Shown piece by piece: positions 58,505-64,000 of a stretch of 64,000 bases of DNA. The notes beneath the pieces were generated by a model. The model was given only the letters and a program-made list of their open reading frames with translations. It made no database searches and was not told the DNA's origin. Source of the DNA: Agaricus subrufescens. Lineage: Eukaryota; Basidiomycota; Agaricomycetes; Agaricales; Agaricaceae. Position 1 is the first letter of the stretch. Each line of letters begins with the position of its first letter. The translations under genes and the position numbers were made by a program. Where the stretch lies: the NCBI GenBank assembly GCA_029945375.1, contig CM057059.1, forward strand, positions 744,001 through 808,000, read 5' to 3'.

Positions 58505-59293
58505 GGGGGAGAAGAGAGTGGTAGTGTGGGATCTGGACACGATTCGGGACGACTATGTATCTGGCAGAGACCATACCGGCCCACCCCCACCACCCTGATC
58601 ATATCCCAAGCGAGGCCGTTCTGAGCTGCGGCATCACAGGGCATCACCGAGCCCGCTCACCTGGACCACGAACAGCCAATCCGGGCGTCTTCCTGCACCC
58701 CAAGCCGTCGGCCCAGCACCTTGATTGTTATCGTCGCATCCCCATCACTTTCTGTTCCCACCCGGCTGTAAAGGCTAGTTGACACCTGCTCCATCCGTCC
58801 TGCCCCGTCGGCATCCCGGCCCCTGCTCCACCTCCATCAGCCCGCCCAGGACGACCCGCTGCTCACCCGTCCTCCTGCGCCTGCCGACCGGCCCCCAGCT
58901 CTCGGCACGCCCATCCCGCGATCATGGACATATCCGTGATCGTAAATGCCCGAGTCCCTTCGATTCCATTACCTTCAGAAGCTCGTATTCGGTTCCAAAG
59001 AACATTCGACTCCATGCGAACATAACGAACGACGGCTGCCAAATTGGATTCAGACCAACTCGATATGTATTATAACAGGCTGATGGCATAACTCAAATAA
59101 GTAATCCTACTAACACATTTTTTAAATCACGAGCGTAAATTCATAACAATTCATAGCAACTGGCTTGGGTTGAGAAGTTTTCTAAATGTTACCGAGTTAA
59201 GATATCTGTGGTCCAAGAGAGGCAAGACGACCGGGTATCCTGAAAAATAACCAAAAAACAAAAGGCCAAAGACAATAAATCCATCAACGGTCA
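58505..59293. other. Spacer between WOPR-B and WOPR-C
   Basis: About 790 bases, C-rich near 58570-58920. Overlapping short frames exist in several phases, as expected for GC-rich DNA, and none is called. It probably carries the WOPR-B promoter and 5' leader. Confidence 0.5.
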
Positions 59294-60411
59294 CTAACAT
59301 TCCGCGCAGCTGATATCACGCGTAAAATGGCATGAGAACGACATTAGGGCTTTCTCATCCATCGGATGTCGACGCGGTGGGGCCATTTTTTCCAGATAAG
59401 CAAGAGGCGCTAAAGACCCCTGTTCACACAGTGGAGGCCGCCTCTGAAGCTTAAAAACCCGCGGAATCTTATCGGGTCTATCAACATAGCTATTCAGTAT
59501 GGGCATTTTTGATCCAGAAGAATGAAACATAAAATTTTGACGGCATGATCAGCTTCTGAACTTTCTTTTAGCAAATGTCGCTTACCTGATGCTTTGCTGA
59601 ACCGGATACGAATACGGGTTGAGCCTAGTGTTCCTGCCACTGACAGACCTGGCACTGCTGTATTTCCCAGGCGGGATATGCAGTGAACTCAATTCCGGAA
59701 TGTCATCGACAGTTTGTAAATCATCCAGCGTGTCCTGAGTAAAATACGCCGCTATTCATGTGTGTTATTACATCCATCGCAGTCACCCTCAATATAATAG
59801 ACGTACTCAGGTGCCATTTTCTTCGGCCTCGTGGTGTTTGAACTAGAACTGAATAGGTTTGCTTGATGAGGTCCTTTCTTCGGGTGCGCGGAGGCGATGC
59901 CTGGCTCGCAAGTCTGCACAGCACACGAACAAGCGTCAGTATGGTCTATGCCACGGAGTAATGGAAATCACAAACGTGGTGTCAGAATCTGATTGCATTT
60001 CTAATTCAACGGGCGATCGCTCCCTCTCTTGGTAAAATAGAAATTCCTGGGAAAAAATGTTAGGAACAATTTGTGCGCTCAACGCAAACAAGGTTTACGA
60101 ACATCCCTGACTCGGCTGGGACCCCAGCTTCGAGAGTCCGTCCACCGCTCGATGCCCACCTGCCGCGCACATTAGCCTCGTTGGCCCAAGTCCTAATGGG
60201 GACCCGCAGTTGCGCTTACCATTCCGATCGACTCCGTATTCGGTCCACGTTCCTCCCAAACATATACACAGCCCGGGCGTATCTCCCGGCGTTCCTCTGT
60301 ATCCAGTCGTCGTGTAATCATAGGCAGTATTTTGAGATGAACAGCATGAAATATGACATGTGCGTCTTGGGTCGATCGGACGCGCAATCCAACACATGTA
60401 GGACGCTGCAT
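59294..60411 (-). CDS. WOPR-domain transcription factor (Gti1/Pac2/Wor1 family), copy C
   Basis: Minus-strand exons 60411-60220, 60159-60103, 60046-59976, 59913-59807, 59751-59586 and 59489-59294 close at 262 aa. First WOPR half: MQRPTCVGLRVRSTQDAHVI, MITRRLDTEERREIRPG, VYVWEERGP, then VGIERWTDSRSWGPSRVRD and EFLFYQER. Second half: DLIKQTYSVLVQTPRGRRKW and TAYFTQDTLDDLQTVDDIPE. The tail ends with LAPLAYLEKMAPPRRHPMDE, nearly the same as in copy A. Intron positions after the GPSRVR block and after KWHL match A and B. The gene is intact and lies just upstream of B in tandem; the divergent CRS1 starts 1.5 kb away. Confidence 0.9.
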
Positions 60412-61914
60412 AATTTCCGTCGGGAAATAAATGTGGTGAGAGATTTAATACAAGGGGAGGGAGGGGTCGGAGGGGGAGAGAGGCCGAGGAAGGGGAAAAC
60501 CGAGGAGACCGCTCAGGGCAAGTCTCGGTGATTTATATACTTGCGATTTGTTGATGATCAGGACGAGTTCATACCTTAACAAACAGCTATTTCTGCTGAC
60601 GACAAAAGCAGTGGGGGTACCGGGGAACTTTCGTATAAACGTTTCAATTCTTTTTTGATCAAACGGTGTTGTGGACTGACGGGATCCTAAAAGAGGAGCT
60701 AAAGGCGACAAATTAGAGTTTAGCAGCATACAAATATGGAGGGACGAACCAGGTTCGCATCATTGCGTGTGGAAGACAGTTGCAGCCGAGCCATTATGTT
60801 GTAGAGGAAGCTAGATCAAATCTGAATGATAGAATGTTCTGTTTCTCTCACTCCCCGCCATTTTTGGAGCAGACTGATGTTTGATATACGAGTCGCCATC
60901 GCCATCGCCATCGTTTATGATAGTTTCGGTGTGTTCGCTGTTCATGGATGAAGATTACAAAACCGACCGGTGCGCTTGGTAATCGGGTTTTAATTTAAAT
61001 AGATTGACCACAAGGAGTTAAGGGTATATACTCCCCACCTGTCACTTGATTAAGTTTGCTTGGAATTCCCTTTAATAGACTTGTACTCCCGCAAGACCAG
61101 GAGGTCTTTCTAATGCACGGAGGTCGATGATTCGTAAATAGGACAACAGACGTGAATTGTCCTTCGGCATCGGAGAATCACTGGTGCTGTTTTAACACAA
61201 AGGCGGAAAAAGGCGGATATCTCATGTGCTTCTTGGGGCTATCCATGGTTCAAACGTTCAATTTGACATAAAACATCTATTTTCACAATCACTTACTCAC
61301 CGGGTGTCTTCCACACCTTCACAAGGTCTGTCAATCAGATGTAACGGTAATCTAAACCAACAGAATAACACTTACCATTTTGTAAATGTCTATAACCAAT
61401 TTTGTAGCTAGGTTGTTGATGACAGCTTCCCCATAAACAGGGTTGCAGTTAAAAATCGGGCGGTTCCCGAGTAATGTCACCTTCACAAGATCATTTTGTT
61501 CATCAAGAGGTTCTTTTGCTACCACGATGCAATCGTTCAAAAAAAAAAAAACACCTGATGAACCAAAAAGAAGCGTGATAGTCAAGAATGGTGCCGGCTG
61601 AAAGTAATATCGCCTCGCGGGGCATTTTGCCCTAAGCGGCTAGGAGAAAGGCTGTTACGAGTATCAAAACAGCCTTCTGTCTGGACCCTGGTGCTGTTTG
61701 TTTGTACATCGTAGTCCTTCTGACCTTCCAAACACTAAACACAGGTGAATAGTTGAGTCAGGGAAAATCATGTGATCTGGCAGTGCACGATCTTGGCGAA
61801 CAGCATGACTCGCAGTCACAAATGTTCAGATGTGGAAGCTCTAGGTTTTTGTCATCGTCTCTCCTTATATCAAAGCCTAGAAGCTGCACATCTATCTGTC
61901 GGTATACATCGCAT
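60412..61914. other. Divergent promoter region, WOPR-C to CRS1
   Basis: About 1.5 kb between two divergent start codons. Small frames (61226-61411, 61352-61585, 61753-62025) have no family features; the last overlaps the CRS1 start in the wrong frame. No RNA gene seen. An A-run lies at 61540-61551. Confidence 0.5.
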
Positions 61915-64000
61915 ATGGCTACGAACCAACCTCCTTGGTCGTTGCCCAAGCAGCAATCGGAAGAGCCTGTTCTCCATGTCTACAACTCGTTGACTAGAAC
62001 TAAAGTTCGTATCTCTTACTTGTAACATGATTCAAATGCAAAAGCTTACGATGAACTGTTCGTAGACAAAATTCGTCACTACCAACGATCGTCATGTCAA
62101 ATGGTATAACTGTGGTCCTACAGTCTATGATGCATCACATATGGGCCATGCCAGGTACCACACGCCAGGTCATACACAGTAGCATCACATAATAATGATA
62201 TCTTAGGAACTATGTCACACAGGACATTCTCCGCCGGATTATGACAGATTACTTTGGCTACGATGTGCATTTTGTTATGAACATCACAGATATCGATGAC
62301 AAAGTTCGTTGCAAACTTATGGTTGCCTTCGGCCTTGTTCTCCCTGTCCTTACTCAAGACTAGATTATAATACGTGCTCGACAAAACCACCTCATCGACA
62401 ATTTCCGATCCGAAAGTAATGCTCTCTCCCCTGAGCTTGTGGCCACTATCTTCGAAGCCTGGACGAACTATGTCAGAGAAAGTGTAAATAAAGGCCTATC
62501 AGACGATGTGAAGGTAGTCATGGGATCGGAAGAAGCCAGCTGGACACAATTATCTGTTCTGATACAGAACGCAGAGTGGAAGCATGATTGCATGAAACGC
62601 GACGAGAAATTTGATATGCATTTCACAGCAGCTGTAAGTTCATCTCGATATATATTTGGCTTTTCTCAATAGCCACCGTTTCAGAACCGCTGCTTATCGG
62701 CTATTCAAAGAGCACGGGACCAATTACAATCTGGTGTTAAATCTAAGGAGGAAGCCCATACCCTCATTAACGAATCCAAAGACATATTGGCTCCGACATT
62801 AGACGCAAAGGTCTTAATTTTCCGCATCTTTCAGCGCATCTGTCAATTAACATTAGTGCGGCAGTATAAATCAACCGTGACAGATCCTAGCATATCTCGA
62901 TCCCTTGCTTCTTATTGGGAAGCCAAGTTCTTTGATGATATGGCTCGCCTCAACGTCAGAGAGCCAGATACAGTCACTCGTGTTACCGAATATGTGCCAG
63001 AAATTGTTGATTTCGTAAAGCGCATTATGGATAATGGCTTTGCGTATGAATCAGAAGGCAGTATATACTTCGACACTTTCAAATTTGATAACGCGGATGG
63101 GCATGATTATGCAAAACTCGAGCCTTGGAGCAAAGGAAACCGTGAATTATTGGAAGATGGAGAAGGTCCGTATAGAAGACCAGTTCACGATGGTAGCTAA
63201 CTATCGGTTCTCAGGCTCTCTATCGAACAAAACCGGTCGACGGTCTGCTTCAGACTTTGCTCTTTGGAAAGCCTCGAAACCAGGTGAACCATCCTGGCCA
63301 TCATTTTGGGGACCCGGGCGACCGGGCTGGCACATAGAATGTTCTGTGATGGCTAGTGCTATCTTTGGCGATAATATGGATATTCATTCGGGTGGTATTG
63401 ATCTGGCCTTTCCACATCATGATAATGAGATGGCGCAGTCAGAGGTGGGTGATATTATCAAAGAAGTGTAATATTGATACCTGAAATAGCGCAGGCCTAC
63501 CACAATTGTGGTGCCTGGGTTAACTATTTCTTGCATACAGGCCATCTGCATATAGAGGGACTGAAAATGAGTAAATCTCTAAAAAATTTCATCACTATCG
63601 ATGTGAGTTGTCTAAGCATCATCGTTACCATGCTGTGAGACTAATATAGATTTTAGGAAATCCTCAATAAATATACTTCTCGGCAACTGAGGCTAGCCTT
63701 CTTGACACAGCTGTGGAATGCGAAAATAGATTTCTCCGAGTCACTAATGACCGGAGAAGTTCGTAATATTGAGGCCACTTTGAATGTGAGTCAAATTTTT
63801 CGTGTGTTGAGGCAAGAATTGGATAATGACCCCACTTGTAGAATTTCTTTACTGTCGTTAAAGCACTGGTCAACCAACATCACGGCGACGCTATCAAATC
63901 GGATGGGCATCATCACTACGAAGCACTTGAACAGGACTTGACTAAAAGGTCTTTTGTCATCTTTGTTCTGCTTGACGTTTACTGAGGGTTTGTCACAGCC
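61915..64000 (+). CDS. CRS1: Cysteinyl-tRNA synthetase, 3' end outside window
   Basis: A class I aminoacyl-tRNA synthetase that charges tRNA-Cys. From ATG 61915: [20 protein letters not shown] and [10 protein letters not shown], intron, [20 protein letters not shown] with the zinc Cys. The HIGH motif appears as [12 protein letters not shown]. Then [19 protein letters not shown], an insertion typical of eukaryotic enzymes (about 200 residues with [20 protein letters not shown]), [60 protein letters not shown] and [25 protein letters not shown] occurs as [11 protein letters not shown]. The last complete exon visible ends ALEQDLTK followed by a donor at about 63949. The window ends two bases into the next exon. 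The gene appears functional. Confidence 0.95.

Overview
The window is nuclear DNA of a filamentous basidiomycete, most likely an agaricomycete. The evidence is genes broken by many short GT-AG introns (mostly 48-65 nt, often with a CTAAC/CTGAC-like branch site), promoters of only tens to a few hundred bases, a fungal gene set (septin Cdc11, PalC, WOPR regulators, Mdm31, Tsr1, Ada2) and one intron-containing Pol III tRNA. There are no prokaryotic operons, phages or CRISPR arrays. All models were spliced by eye. For ADA2, TSR1, the CLC protein, the septin, the three WOPR genes, both glutaredoxin-like genes and several small genes I checked that the exon lengths close in frame.

Layout. 0-7 kb: 5' part of an unknown coiled-coil gene (minus), then ADA2 and TSR1 (plus). 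7.5-13.4 kb: a small unknown gene, a 20-exon CLC chloride channel/antiporter and septin CDC11 (all minus). 13.6-18 kb: an unknown Cys-cluster protein and MDM31 (plus). 18-21.2 kb: a cyclopropane-synthase-like methyltransferase and a Bax-inhibitor-1 family protein (minus). 21.3-23.5 kb: a second coiled-coil gene related to the one at the left edge. 23.5-26.9 kb: gene-poor. 26.9-30.8 kb: a HAD phosphatase (minus), then two adjacent membrane-anchored glutaredoxin-like genes. 31-34.2 kb: gene-poor. 34.3-42.8 kb: WOPR gene A, an F-box protein, a YMC1-type mitochondrial carrier, a C2H2 zinc-finger protein and a small unknown gene. 42.8-45.3 kb: gene-poor. 45.3-55.6 kb: GH18 chitinase, CoA-binding protein, mitochondrial cysteine-synthase-like MCY1, PIG-U, tRNA-Val(AAC), palC and TFIIA large subunit. 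56.8-60.4 kb: WOPR genes B and C in tandem (minus). 61.9 kb to the right edge: cysteinyl-tRNA synthetase, cut off at its 3' end.

Most genes are unrelated housekeeping genes packed head-to-head or tail-to-tail. The non-routine content is: three intact WOPR (Gti1/Pac2/Wor1-type) regulators within 26 kb, sharing a C-terminal motif outside the known domain; a tandem glutaredoxin pair in which one copy has its catalytic Cys on an 11-nt microexon and the other has Ser in place of Cys at the same splice-marked site; a 6-nt microexon in MCY1; an undescribed coiled-coil family carrying a PWSR motif (two copies, 20 kb apart); and a tRNA gene wedged into the 218-bp gap between the PIG-U and palC start codons.
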